Shown: positions 1-8,030 of the stretch, one piece after another
How the letters are laid out: the number at the start of each line of letters is the position of its first letter
How positions within the stretch are numbered: position 1 is the stretch's first letter
Assembly: GCA_003024985.2 (NCBI GenBank)
Contig: PXIH01S0008935.1
Origin: Euperipatoides rowelli
Taxonomy: Eukaryota; Onychophora; Udeonychophora; Euonychophora; Peripatopsidae
Direction: 5' to 3' (one strand)
Length of the DNA: 10,272 nucleotides
The notes under the pieces: generated by a model
What the model was told of the DNA's origin: nothing
The model's database searches: none
What the model saw: only the letters and a program-made list of their open reading frames with translations
Translations under genes and position numbers: made by a program

Positions 1-893
1 AGCCCCAGGTACCTAACAGTCATGCTATGCCTCTGGATGTATAAACTTTATTAATAATACTTCCACTAAATAATATATCCATTACTGATTTACATTCACA
101 ATATTAAATGTCATCATAAATAATAAATACGTTAGTATAAATTATAATGCTTTACATAATATTTTTCATGACATTTTCTGTCAGGTCCATGGCGTTCTGC
201 TCACATTTCTACTAACTCTCTAGCTATATTACATCATGCATAATTATAACACATACAATAATAATATAATTATAATAAACTCATGACACACTCCTGGTTG
301 CCAATACCTTGAAAATAACGTTGGATTCCAACAAAGACTTTTTACTAAAAAGAGTTGTGATTGCTGTGGGTTTTACACAAACTGTTTACTCTTATTTTTT
401 TTTATGATCTTCTCACATTAAAGCCTTCATTTTAAGATTAACACAAACAAAGCTAGGCATTGATCATTTCCATAATATCATGATTCAGGATGTAGCCTAC
501 TTTTACTTCCTTAGGTTAAAGTATCTAGCAAAGTTTACTAACCATTGGTAGTGAAACCACAAGTAATTTGTTTCTGCTATTATTAGCCACACATCTTCTC
601 ACTATAATTAAGAAAATGTAAGCAACGTTACTAAAAAGATAAATGTTTTATGAAAAAAAACTAAGACCAAAATGGATCTTATAGCTAATTGACAAGGCAA
701 GAAGTTTGGAAATTTGTTCCTATTTATAAATCACACCATGTCATACATACAAAATGTATCAACATCCGGTTTTTAGTTACATTTTTTAGCAGAAGTTGAA
801 ATTTGCTTATTAAAATACTCATTTCCTAGTCTTGGAATATGAATATTCAATAATAACAATAAAATTTGAAGTGGTTAATAATATTAACAATAT
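1..893. other. AT-rich non-coding stretch
   Basis: Intergenic or intronic DNA with short poly-A/T runs and no reading frame that looks coding. A slightly GC-richer patch at about 165-230 contains a small inverted TGACA/TGTCA pair. A short palindrome (ATACAT, five bases, ATGTAT) lies near 744-760. I see no convincing promoter, RNA gene or mobile element. Confidence 0.6.
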
Positions 894-1037
894 TTTCATC
901 CATTTTGACAGTAATGCAGTTCTGTCTGCCAGATGTACTGCATAAGCAAAATTTTCTGGAAACATTGTCCCAAGACATTTTTCATTCAACCTGGTCCCCA
1001 CAGACACTATCTCTTCAACAAAGTCCCCCAAATGCAT
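894..1037 (-). CDS. Candidate protein-coding exon, product unrecognised
   Basis: On the minus strand a T14 tract followed by AG (plus-strand 1038-1053) makes a strong splice-acceptor-like signal, with a plausible branch word CTAAAC about 20 bases further upstream. Directly after it, the local G+C rises and only one frame stays open; the other two meet stops within ten codons. That frame gives about 48 residues of ordinary soluble-protein composition, including segments FVEEIVSVGTRLNEKC and AVHLADRTALLSKWMK. The frame stays open to a TGA at 819-821, but beyond about 894 it turns into AT-rich hydrophobic sequence typical of intron read-through. No good GT donor is seen at the composition break: GTTAAT and GTCAAA are the nearest and both are weak. 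It could therefore be an internal exon with a poor donor, a terminal exon or an exon relic. The ATG after the acceptor need not be a start codon. I do not recognise the family. A plus-strand frame over the same bases (866-1075) looks like a shadow. Confidence 0.35.
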
Positions 1038-1053
1038 CTAAAAAAAAAAAAAA

Positions 1054-2830
1054 TCATTTGTTTAGTTCCAGCTAAGTAAAAGTTCACATAATTATAATAT
1101 TTTATAGATTAAGAAGGGGGTTAATTATGGCCAACATGCCACATTAATTAACAGATTATGTAATTGATTTCTACATAGGCCTATCCTGTTTTTTTATCAG
1201 CATCTATTTTTTATTTATTTTAATTCTACAAATTTTTTTTTTTTAAATTTTAATAAATAACGTTTTTTTTTTCTTCTTCTTTTCTACTCATTATCAGAAT
1301 ATTACATTTACAGTGTAGGTCATTGTGCCCTAGAATGATTTTTAAATGTACTAGTTGTGTTCATACACTTGGAATAATAATTAATCAATCTTCTTATCTA
1401 TGAAGCCATTCACCTACATCTTCTCTAAAAAATCATGGATTTCATTTTATATACGCCTAACATAAGATTGATATAAAATTTGCGTTTTATTTTTAGGTTT
1501 TTATTTTCCCCATAATAATAATTTTTTAATGATTTTAATTACTTTTTTAATGATATTTTTTCACATTTTCTCTCCTCTTTTTTTATGTGAATTCAGCATC
1601 TTTTATATGCTTTATTGTTCATATGACAAACATTAATATAAAAAAATCTAATTACTACATTTAAGCTAAAAATAATAATGAAATGATTTAAAAAATCAAT
1701 AATTCTGTTTTAGATCTATTTCAGTTGAATGCCATTATCATTTAGACAATAATGTAGTGTCTTGTTTACAGTAATTTGATGTCATTAATTTCTTATCACA
1801 ATGAAATAGCCTACTTCTAAAGATTTGAATGTTTTGATTTAGACTTCCTTATGGAACATATGTTTTCATTCATGTCTGTTATTATTCTCTAATGGTTGTA
1901 ATATATTACACCATCATGATTTTTCCCTATCCAGATGATGATGTGAAGTAGATTGTATTTTGAAGTTTGCATAGTGATTTTTGTTTAAATTTTACACTTG
2001 TTTTATTATACAAATTACAAGTATCAGCTTTAATACTCCATTCTTTGTTTCATCTATGCTTTTTATTAATTGATATTTTTTTTTTGTTTGTTATTGAAGC
2101 ATAATCTTCTAAACTAATGACATTGGGGTCAGTTTCAGAAACATCTGGTAAATTAGTATTGGGTTGACCCAGTTTGTCTCCTTATCTTCTGTCTGCCAAA
2201 AAAGGATCAAATTATTTCTGTTTGTTATTGGCTATGGTTAAATGACTTCTAAAAATAAAAATTCCATCTCTTATTTTTTCATCTTTTAACATTCTTTTAT
2301 ATTACATATTATGCTGTACTTTATACACCTTGGAATGTTTAAAGCTGGTGAATTTAAACAATAGTGATTTTTTGGATTCAACTTCAAAAAGTATTTTAAA
2401 AACATTATTATTTTTTTAAACATTTATTTATTTAGCTTTAAAATAAGGTAAAATGATTGAAAATTGTTGAATGTTTAAGTATTTTCTTTTAAAAAAGTGA
2501 TATGGATTTGAAGCACAACTTGTACTAGTGCCCCCTAACTTCTCTGTGCATTTGGAAAAATAACACAATTTGACATGAGTGCCCCAAAAAATTGATTTGG
2601 AACAGTCCAATAGATGTTGAGAAATATGTCCAGGTATCCAATCTGAAGATTAATATTAAGGTGTAATAAAAAAAAACACTAAAATATAAAAATGTAGGCC
2701 TAATTTGTTTAGGAACTGATCAAGATCACAGTGTAAATAATTTAGTGCATTTTTGCAAATTTTTACTTTAGATGAATGCTTGAGTTTTTACTTTTCAGTA
2801 ATCTTTTAACGTTAATATATGGTAGGGAAA
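1054..2830. other. AT-rich non-coding stretch
   Basis: About 1.8 kb with many T-rich tracts (for example 1190-1275, 1500-1580 and 2070-2090) and no supported gene. The region around 2110-2230 is slightly GC-richer and contains a small palindrome (TGGGT, TG, ACCCA) near 2159-2170. A minus-strand frame at 2428-2610 shows no protein-like character. If the downstream exon at 2843 is real, the end of this stretch is its upstream intron. Confidence 0.5.
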
Positions 2831-2842
2831 TTTTTTTTATAG
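2831..2842 (+). other. Splice acceptor (candidate)
   Basis: Eight T residues followed by ATAG give a typical 3' splice site ending at 2842. A branch-like word, TTTTAAC, sits about 30 bases upstream. This supports the exon that follows. Basis: seen in sequence, with the role inferred from general metazoan splice consensus. Confidence 0.4.
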
Positions 2843-2892
2843 ACGATAGACTAACACCTATTTGTTAACATTATGAAGATATTGACAACATT

Positions 2893-3065
2893 ATGGAAAG
2901 CTTGAATGGATTAAACATTCAAGTTGAACCATATATGTTTGAACCTCTTTCAAAATCTCATCCAGAATTCATAGAAATGCCAGATTTAAGTAGAAGTACC
3001 GCATTAAATTTGATAGTCCCAAGCAGAACTGATGAACAATACAGAAAAAAATTTGTCGGGTTTAG
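2893..3065 (+). CDS. Candidate 5' coding exon with PYMFEP motif
   Basis: The ATG at 2893 has A at -3 and G at +4, a good animal start context. It opens 57 codons up to a possible donor AG|GTATCA, with the exon ending at 3065; without splicing the frame runs to a TAG at 3085-3087. An acceptor at 2841-2842 would give an exon of about 223 bases with a 50-base leader. Residues 1-20 contain NIQVEPYMFEPL. A short (I/V)xPYxFEP-type motif recurs near the N-terminus of many uncharacterised invertebrate proteins, some annotated with a P2X7 C-terminal-like zinc-binding domain; this link is from memory and tentative. The remaining residues are mixed polar and hydrophobic and end in QYRKKFVGFR, with no membrane segment or signal peptide. 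An upstream ATG at 2873 starts a 10-codon frame overlapping this start, which could lower translation. The cysteine-rich core of that domain is absent here and would have to lie on later exons outside the window. It could also be a fragment of a dispersed gene family or a pseudogene. Confidence 0.4.
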
Positions 3066-3237
3066 GTATCAAAATTTATTAATTTAGCCCTCTCAGCTTT
3101 TTCATTGTTGTTTTTTTTTTTTTAATATTTGAAACATAACAGTCAGGTTTTTTTATTTTTTACATAACACAAGTATCTGTATGCTATAAACACCTTAACC
3201 ATAGAGCATATACAGTATGGATCAAAATATTCTACAG

Positions 3238-3388
3238 TAATTTTCTGGCTTGAAGTTAATTTTAGGTAATAAAAGAGCTTATTAGATAAACATAGTTCTG
3301 CGTATTAATGTATATATGCGGATCATAAATAAACAAGTTTATTTGTAATCGAGTTTAGGCCTATAGTAGTTTTGTTTGCAATATGGCT
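3238..3388 (+). repeat. Dispersed repeat, copy 1 (direct)
   Basis: First of three diverged copies of one repeat. Shared blocks in order are TAATTTTCTGGCTTGA, AGTTAATTT, a CTTATT/TTTATT word, CGGATCATAAATAAA, AAGTT and ATTTGTAATC. Copy 1 continues with GTTTTGTTTGCAATATGGC, which is matched (inverted) only in copy 3. Together with copy 3 it could be the left arm of a foldback DNA element of about 1 kb. Confidence 0.65.
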
Positions 3389-3672
3389 GCTCTTATATGA
3401 GGTTAAGAAAAGTGAAAGAAAAAAAAGTATTTCTTAATTTTTGGACTGTTTAAATGTTCATATACAGATATAAAATTAAGATACACATAATATTTCACTT
3501 TATCAGGAACAAATCTGTCAAAGATCTGACATCGTTTACAAACATTATTTTTTTTTACAAAGATAATTTTGCGGTGAAATCAGTATCTCACTAGTGCCTA
3601 TTGTAAATATGAGAGTAAGGTTTAACGGAAAACAGGCATTTTATTCACAGCACAAATCAACAGCTGCTAAAA

Positions 3673-3800
3673 TAATTTTCTGGCTTGATCTGGAGTTAAT
3701 TTGAGATTATAATAAAGTTTATTGGATAATTAAATTTTTGCATATTAAATTTTATGTTAATCGGATCATAAATAAATAAGTTAAAATTTTATTTGTAATC
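3673..3800 (+). repeat. Dispersed repeat, copy 2 (direct)
   Basis: Second copy in the same orientation as copy 1. It shares the opening TAATTTTCTGGCTTGA exactly, the internal CGGATCATAAATAAA exactly, and ends at ATTTGTAATC. It then diverges and lacks the AATATGGC tail. Between copies 1 and 2 (3389-3672) I see only AT-rich DNA. Confidence 0.65.
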
Positions 3801-4087
3801 TTGTGAAATGAAAATGTCTTCAAAAATCATCCAGAAAAGTTTAAGTGAGAGCTCATTGTGAATATCCGCTCCAGTGAAGATCAATAATTAATTTATATAC
3901 CGGTACTGTATATGTTTCTGTTTGCTACTATAACTTTGTCAAATTTGATCTAATTTGTTTGTAAACTTATTTGCAGTTTGATTACATCACTGTCAATCTG
4001 TCTACAAACTTTAAATTATTCAAAATTCAAGAAAAACTTTGATTTCAATGTTGTTGTTTTCACAGCATAGCGAGAATGCTAGACTAA

Positions 4088-4250
4088 CGCCATTTTGAAA
4101 ACAAAAGCTCATATAAGGAAAAACTTGATTGCAATTAAATTTAGAACTTGTTTATGTTTGATCCAATTAAAATTAAATTTTATATGCGTGACTGTATTTG
4201 CATAATAAACTTTGTTATGTATTCAAATTAACTCTGAATCAAACCAAAAG
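4088..4250 (-). repeat. Dispersed repeat, copy 3 (inverted)
   Basis: The reverse complement aligns with copies 1 and 2: TTTGGTTTGATTCAGAGTTAA corresponds to TCTGGCTTGATCTGGAGTTAA of copy 2, followed by AAAGTTTATT, ATTGGATCAAACATAAACAAG and ATTGCAATCAAG. The end CAAAATGGCG corresponds to CAATATGGCTG of copy 1. No coding sequence lies between the arms, so this would be a non-autonomous foldback element or three insertions of one MITE family. Confidence 0.6.
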
Positions 4251-4269
4251 ATTGTTTTATATCTTTTGG
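4244..4269. repeat. Perfect 9-bp hairpin at the end of repeat copy 3
   Basis: CCAAAAGAT at 4244-4252 and ATCTTTTGG at 4261-4269 are perfect inverted repeats around an eight-base loop. The hairpin overlaps the outer end of inverted repeat copy 3 and may mark the element's tip. Confidence 0.6.
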
Positions 4270-4659
4270 AAAAGCATGGATTCTAATATTTGATTTTGTC
4301 TGGTACTGATTACAACCATATTATACTCCACAGTTCTTTGGCATTTTGATTATTAAAAAGTTAGTTTTAAAGATAGTAATTATTCTTTAAGATAACAAAT
4401 GGAGACTAGCTCTAAGGGGAATATAGAAGATTTCCCTTCAACAATCCCATAGGTATGTCATAGCGAGATGTGTCATTCAATAAAAATGGTGGACATGTTA
4501 TTTAAATAGGTTCATGACAGCTACACTTTATAATTGTTTTTTATATATTAAGTGTAAATTAACTGAAAAAAATGGCTAAACACTATACAAAGACTAAAAT
4601 AATTAACAATAATTTATTATTTTTTTCTGATACTTACAATTTAAGGCTGACATTGCTCA

Positions 4660-4680
4660 ATTGCCTGATTTCCAGGCAAT
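4660..4680. repeat. Short perfect hairpin
   Basis: ATTGCCTG (4660-4667) and CAGGCAAT (4673-4680) pair perfectly around a five-base loop and are followed by CTGGCAGCCCTAA. Read on the minus strand this gives TTAGGGCTGCCAGATTGCC, which resembles the tip of a DNA transposon. No partner arm was found in the window. Confidence 0.55.
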
Positions 4681-4948
4681 CTGGCAGCCCTAACCATATA
4701 TCATAATATGAGTAAGGGGTAGTACTTTGAATGCAAGTTTTTAAAAATGGCACACTGACTTATCTAGATCATCTGAAATTTTAGTTGACTTAAAAAAAAC
4801 AGATGTATTGATTACAACTACCATTTTAAGGATGTTATGTATTCAAACCACCCTAAGAGAACATTGTTTTTCAAGTGTGTCTTCCAAAGAATATTAAGTA
4901 AAAAAAAAAACTTTAATATTTCAAATTTAGATAGCATAGTGGGCTACC

Positions 4949-4970
4949 TATTTGATCATACTATCAAATA
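4949..4970. repeat. Short perfect hairpin
   Basis: TATTTGAT (4949-4956) and ATCAAATA (4963-4970) are perfect inverted repeats around a six-base loop. In DNA this AT-rich, a stem of this size is only weakly significant. Confidence 0.5.
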
Positions 4971-5160
4971 AGATTAATTTATATGACACTTTTGATCCTA
5001 ATTGTATGTTTTAGTTAGATAATCATGACACATTTACAAGGCTAGCCAAATCTAGTCATTTTTGACTAGTGTATATTTTATCATTAGTTAAGTGCCTACT
5101 TAAAAATGTTTAGTTAAGGGGGGCATGGACTAAGGCTTTTTTTTTTCTTGCCTGCTTCCG

Positions 5161-5189
5161 GCACCACACAGAGCGTAGCGTTGCGAAAT
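5161..5189 (+). repeat. Left terminal inverted repeat
   Basis: 29 bases, identical to the inverted right arm except for one inserted A after CACACAG. Contains GCGTAGCG. It is preceded by a T-rich tract (5137-5148). Confidence 0.85.
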
Positions 5190-6033
5190 TTATTCGCCCG
5201 AAATTTATAAAGCACATAGCTTTCAATGTAGAGTGTCCAACAGAAAAAAATATTGCGCGCTAGTTTTTGAAGAAAAAAAACATAGAGCCTGCTTTAAAAA
5301 TAGTAGCGATAGCGCACGAGGAATTATCACCACTTTTTAATAAAACACATTGTTTTCAATCTGCAGCACCCCACATAACGCACGTTGTAGCGCGTAAATG
5401 ACTTTCTACTTCCATCTCCCATCTTTCATCTCCATGGATACAAAGTGTTAATAAACTTCCCGTACTGTAGTTGAAAGCTCACAAATGTTTGAATAGTCAC
5501 CATGCAAAAATTATATGTCGAGAAAAGCTATAATTGTCTTTTAAGAGAGTTGCAGACATTAACTAAAATTAAATGATTTTCACAATGTTTTTATGTTTTT
5601 GTTTTATCTAATTAAAAAGTCAAACCCATCAAGATAACGATCTTTTAAAGCACAATGTAAATAAATATTATTTTATCAATAACAGACCTAGTCATAAAAG
5701 ACATGATTTGTATAAAGATTCCCCTGGATAAAAACAAACTCTTTTCTAATTCTGTATTGCGACGCAGCATTTAACGTTGGAATCCTCTAAACTATTTGAA
5801 TTAGGGACATCCAGATTTAAAAAGGAAATCATAGAATTTATTTGAGTTTCTAATGATATATCTAAAGTCATTTATGTTTTTTTTTTTTTTTTGGTTTGTT
5901 TTTGTATTCTAATAATTATTGTGCTTTTTTTTCTCACTCTTAATTTATTATTTTTGGATTGTATATTATCACACAAGATTCTTATTTGTATGATGCCAAC
6001 TCTGTACAAGCTTTGGCTTAAACTTATAAATGT

Positions 6034-6053
6034 AAATAAATAAATAAATAAAT
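6034..6053. repeat. (AAAT)n microsatellite
   Basis: About five units of AAAT inside the DNA transposon. Similar short TTTA/AAAT tracts occur at 6853-6868 and near 9770-9785. Confidence 0.8.
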
Positions 6054-6191
6054 GTAAGTTAAATTTAAATGTTTAAATACATTAAATTACGATGCTGCTG
6101 TCATGCTCTATGAAATAAAAGTTCTAACGTGCTGTATTGCTTCTCTGTGGGACATCAATTTTATAAATACTGATTTATTTTGCGCGATGGT

Positions 6192-6219
6192 ATTTCGCAA
6201 CGCTACGCCTGTGTGGTGC
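6192..6219 (-). repeat. Right terminal inverted repeat
   Basis: 28 bases, the reverse complement of the left arm apart from one missing base, carrying CGCAACGCTACGCC. It is followed by TGGCC and then AT-rich flank. Confidence 0.85.
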
Positions 6220-6285
6220 TGGCCTTATAAACTTTATAATCGTTCCATTTCTCCAACTACCACAGTTTTATTGTATGTTTGAACA

Positions 6286-6576
6286 TTAGTTTATAAGCCT
6301 ACTTGTAAGTTTTAGTTAGAAAAAATAAAACTGAAAGTTATTTTTCTTGTTGCTTCTATAAGTTTTATTAGCTTACTCCAATTTCACCAAACACAGCAGA
6401 CAAGCAGTATTATGATATTACATATAATTAGCTTATAAGCTTGTTTATATATTATAATTAGAAAAATTAAATAAAGTTTAGGTGGCTGAAATTTAAACCC
6501 AAACAGAGCAATATGCTTTAGAGTCTGCTTGTAGGTTTTAGTGATTTAGTTAGGAAAAAAAAAGCTGAAAACGTTT
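6286..6576 (+). repeat. Three diverged copies of a ~55-bp repeat
   Basis: Copies begin at 6286, 6428 and 6518 and share a TTAG start, a CTTGTA(A/G)GTTTTAGTTAG-type core and an A-rich end. The first and third are closest (CTACTTGTAAGTTTTAGTTAG and CTGCTTGTAGGTTTTAGTGA). Related copies lie on the other side of the DNA transposon: 5084-5118 closely matches the copy at 6286, and 5002-5021 matches its core at 18 of 20 bases. The transposon therefore probably landed in an older repeat array. Confidence 0.6.
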
Positions 6577-7066
6577 TAACTTATCTGCTTATAATCTAAT
6601 AAGATTGCCTTACTTAGCCAATATCTGACTTGTTTTTACCTTATTAAATTATGCATCAATTTAGTCTATACAGTAGTTTAACTTTATCTGACTTTGAAAT
6701 ACACTAAAACAAATGAGAATGACATATTATACAGTTTCCGTAAAAAAAAAACATAAAAATATCTCCAAAATTACAATAAATTTGATTTTTACATATTTGC
6801 ATTTACAGTATTTTAAGACAATCTTTTATATAAACTGTCATATAAATAACTTTTATTTATTTATTTATAATCTGTTTCATGTCTTTTATGGTATATCATT
6901 TCAATATTTATCTCTCATATTTGGACCATAATTTTCCTTCCCAAAAATAAACACTAAATATAATGTTTGTCAAGTCATTTGTTTGAGAATATTTTACCCA
7001 CTCACTACAATGTCTTACTGCCACCATGTTTATAATATACATTTACCTCATTACTGCAGAAAATAG
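6577..7066. other. AT-rich non-coding stretch
   Basis: No gene is supported. A plus-strand frame at 6713-6931 encodes only Ile/Phe/Tyr/Asn-rich sequence, as expected of random AT-rich DNA. A TTTA microsatellite occurs at 6853-6868. Confidence 0.55.
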
Positions 7067-7104
7067 TTTATAATTCAAGAAATAAAGATTTCTTGAATTA
7101 TAAA
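7067..7104. repeat. Perfect 17-bp hairpin
   Basis: TTTATAATTCAAGAAAT (7067-7083), a four-base loop AAAG, then ATTTCTTGAATTATAAA (7088-7104). All 17 pairs match. It is the longest exact inverted repeat with a short loop that I found in the window and is not accounted for by a larger element, although it lies 38 bp upstream of the MITE. Confidence 0.9.
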
Positions 7105-7142
7105 ATTTAGAAGAAATGCTTGTGTTTTAGTGACACACATTC

Positions 7143-7393
7143 ATTGGGATTTTCAGTCAGATTCTGTTATCTGCCCACCAATATGGCTGATGGTAGTAAG
7201 TTGAAAGATTGGCGCTCAGCAAAACATTATCTTAGGGTTCAGGGTTACAGTATGGTTAGGACTGTAAAGAAAATATACTAAAATCCATGAGAAAAATTAC
7301 TAATTCCACACGTTACTACGTTTTAGTTGTTGCACGGTCCTAATGTTAATTATATTGGTGTGCAGATAATGGATTCTGACCTGATTTTCCAAT
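7143..7393. mobile_element. Foldback MITE (~250 bp)
   Basis: The arms 7143-7184 and 7352-7393 are inverted copies matching at 32 of 42 positions, with the inner block TTATCTGC(C/A)CACCAATAT nearly perfect. Further inward, GGTTAGGACTGT (near 7254) is mirrored by ACGGTCCTAATG (near 7334), so the fold continues past an insertion in the left half. There is no coding sequence. Ends are approximate and no clear target-site duplication was found. The left arm's CAATATGGCTG also occurs at the inner end of repeat copy 1 (near 3379), which hints at related families. Confidence 0.7.
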
Positions 7394-7859
7394 ATTTTAA
7401 ATTAATTTTTAAATTATAGTTTCATATTGTCTGATGACTAAATTTTTATTGAGCATTGTAGTCCTATTAGCTGTCATAGTTTATTTAATATAAAGAAAGA
7501 TACATATTTACATTTGAATGAGGGAACTACAAATATTTTCATGTTCATAATGCTCAATGTTTAATGTGTTGTTTATATGTACTGTATGCGTATACACTTG
7601 ATTTAGCAATCGAATATAATATTCTGGGCGTTTGGTTACTTCATTTAAAAATAATAAAAATATTATTAATTATGGGCCATTTTTAATTTAGAAATTAGTT
7701 TCAAAATAAATAACTTTGATGTGTTTTAACTTTGATGTGTTTTAAAATGAAATTTAAAAAAAAAAAATCTGTCATTTTTTTTTACTTAAACTTAATTCAC
7801 TTGAATGCTGTTCTTTTGATCTGATTCTTTCAAAATTACGGATCGAGCTTATATTTTAT
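7394..7859. other. AT-rich non-coding stretch
   Basis: Ordinary AT-rich DNA apart from the 16-bp tandem duplication at 7712-7743. No gene, RNA or regulatory block is evident. Confidence 0.5.
7712..7743. repeat. Perfect 16-bp tandem duplication
   Basis: Two exact adjacent copies of AACTTTGATGTGTTTT, followed by AA. The lack of divergence suggests a recent slippage event. Each unit contains CTTTGAT, a TCF/LEF-like word, which may be coincidence. Confidence 0.9.
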
Positions 7860-8030
7860 TGTGGATAGTTTACAGTTACTTGGATGCCATAATTTTGTTA
7901 ATGAGGAACTGCTCCCTATTTCTGTCATGTTTAATCATTCATGCCTTCTCAATCACAAGGACAGGAACTTGGTTGATCCTAACTGATTAGGTGACAGGGT
8001 CTGAAGTTCCATACTATCTGATTTTATTTT
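7860..8030. promoter_or_regulatory. Candidate conserved non-coding element B
   Basis: Composition here is more balanced than in the flanks and free of long A/T runs. It contains CTGTCA at 7922-7927 and TGACAG at 7992-7997, opposed MEIS/TGIF-type words. It also has nested inverted repeats: GGAACTT (7964-7970) with AAGTTCC (8004-8010), and CCTAA/TTAGG around CTGA between them. All three frames look non-coding. The call rests on composition and motifs only; conservation cannot be tested here. Confidence 0.35.

Larger units (their letters stand above)
4270..5083. other. AT-rich non-coding stretch with small hairpins
   Basis: No gene is seen. It contains the 8-bp-arm hairpins described separately at 4660-4680 and 4949-4970, and a 7-bp CTAGTCA/TGACTAG hairpin near 5053-5070. 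One copy of the TTGTATGTTTTAGTTAGATA motif lies at 5002-5021. TAGGCCTA-like words and poly-A tracts are otherwise unremarkable. Confidence 0.5.
5159..6224. mobile_element. Non-autonomous DNA transposon with GC-rich TIRs
   Basis: The ends are inverted copies of each other. Left arm 5161-5189 reads GCACCACACAG-A-GCGTAGCG and then TTGCGAAAT. Right arm 6192-6219 is the same sequence inverted with one base missing. A looser match continues inward (TTCGCCCGAAAT against ATCGCGCAAAAT), for about 45-50 bp in all. The arms are among the few CpG-rich sequences in the window. Related CG-rich words recur inside the left end (TTGCGCGC near 5253, GTAGCGATAGCGCACG near 5303, CGCACGTTGTAGCGCG near 5380), possibly subterminal transposase sites. 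The interior is AT-rich with no significant ORF, so any transposase would have to act in trans. No convincing target-site duplication is visible and the exact ends may be a few bases off. Superfamily is undetermined. Confidence 0.75.

Noticed and set aside
866-1075. 69-codon plus-strand open frame
   Set aside because: It is antisense to the better-supported minus-strand exon candidate and runs into a poly-Lys tail encoded by the A14 tract that serves as that exon's polypyrimidine tract.
2428-2610. 60-codon minus-strand open frame
   Set aside because: Composition and length are as expected by chance; no splice-bounded structure or recognisable motif.
6286-6576. Possible CRISPR-like spaced repeats
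   Set aside because: Repeat copies are strongly diverged with irregular spacing in eukaryotic-type AT-rich DNA; no palindromic repeat or neighbouring cas genes.
6713-6931. 72-codon plus-strand open frame
   Set aside because: Ile/Phe/Tyr/Asn-rich translation of AT-rich DNA including a TTTA microsatellite; the hydrophobic look comes from base composition.
7228-7250. Telomere-like TTAGGG words
   Set aside because: Only one exact TTAGGG with two degenerate neighbours inside a MITE; too short for an interstitial telomeric array.
7964-8010. Possible microRNA-type hairpin
   Set aside because: The arms are only 7 bp with a large unpaired interior and a nested 5-bp stem, unlike the ~22-bp near-continuous stem of a pre-miRNA.
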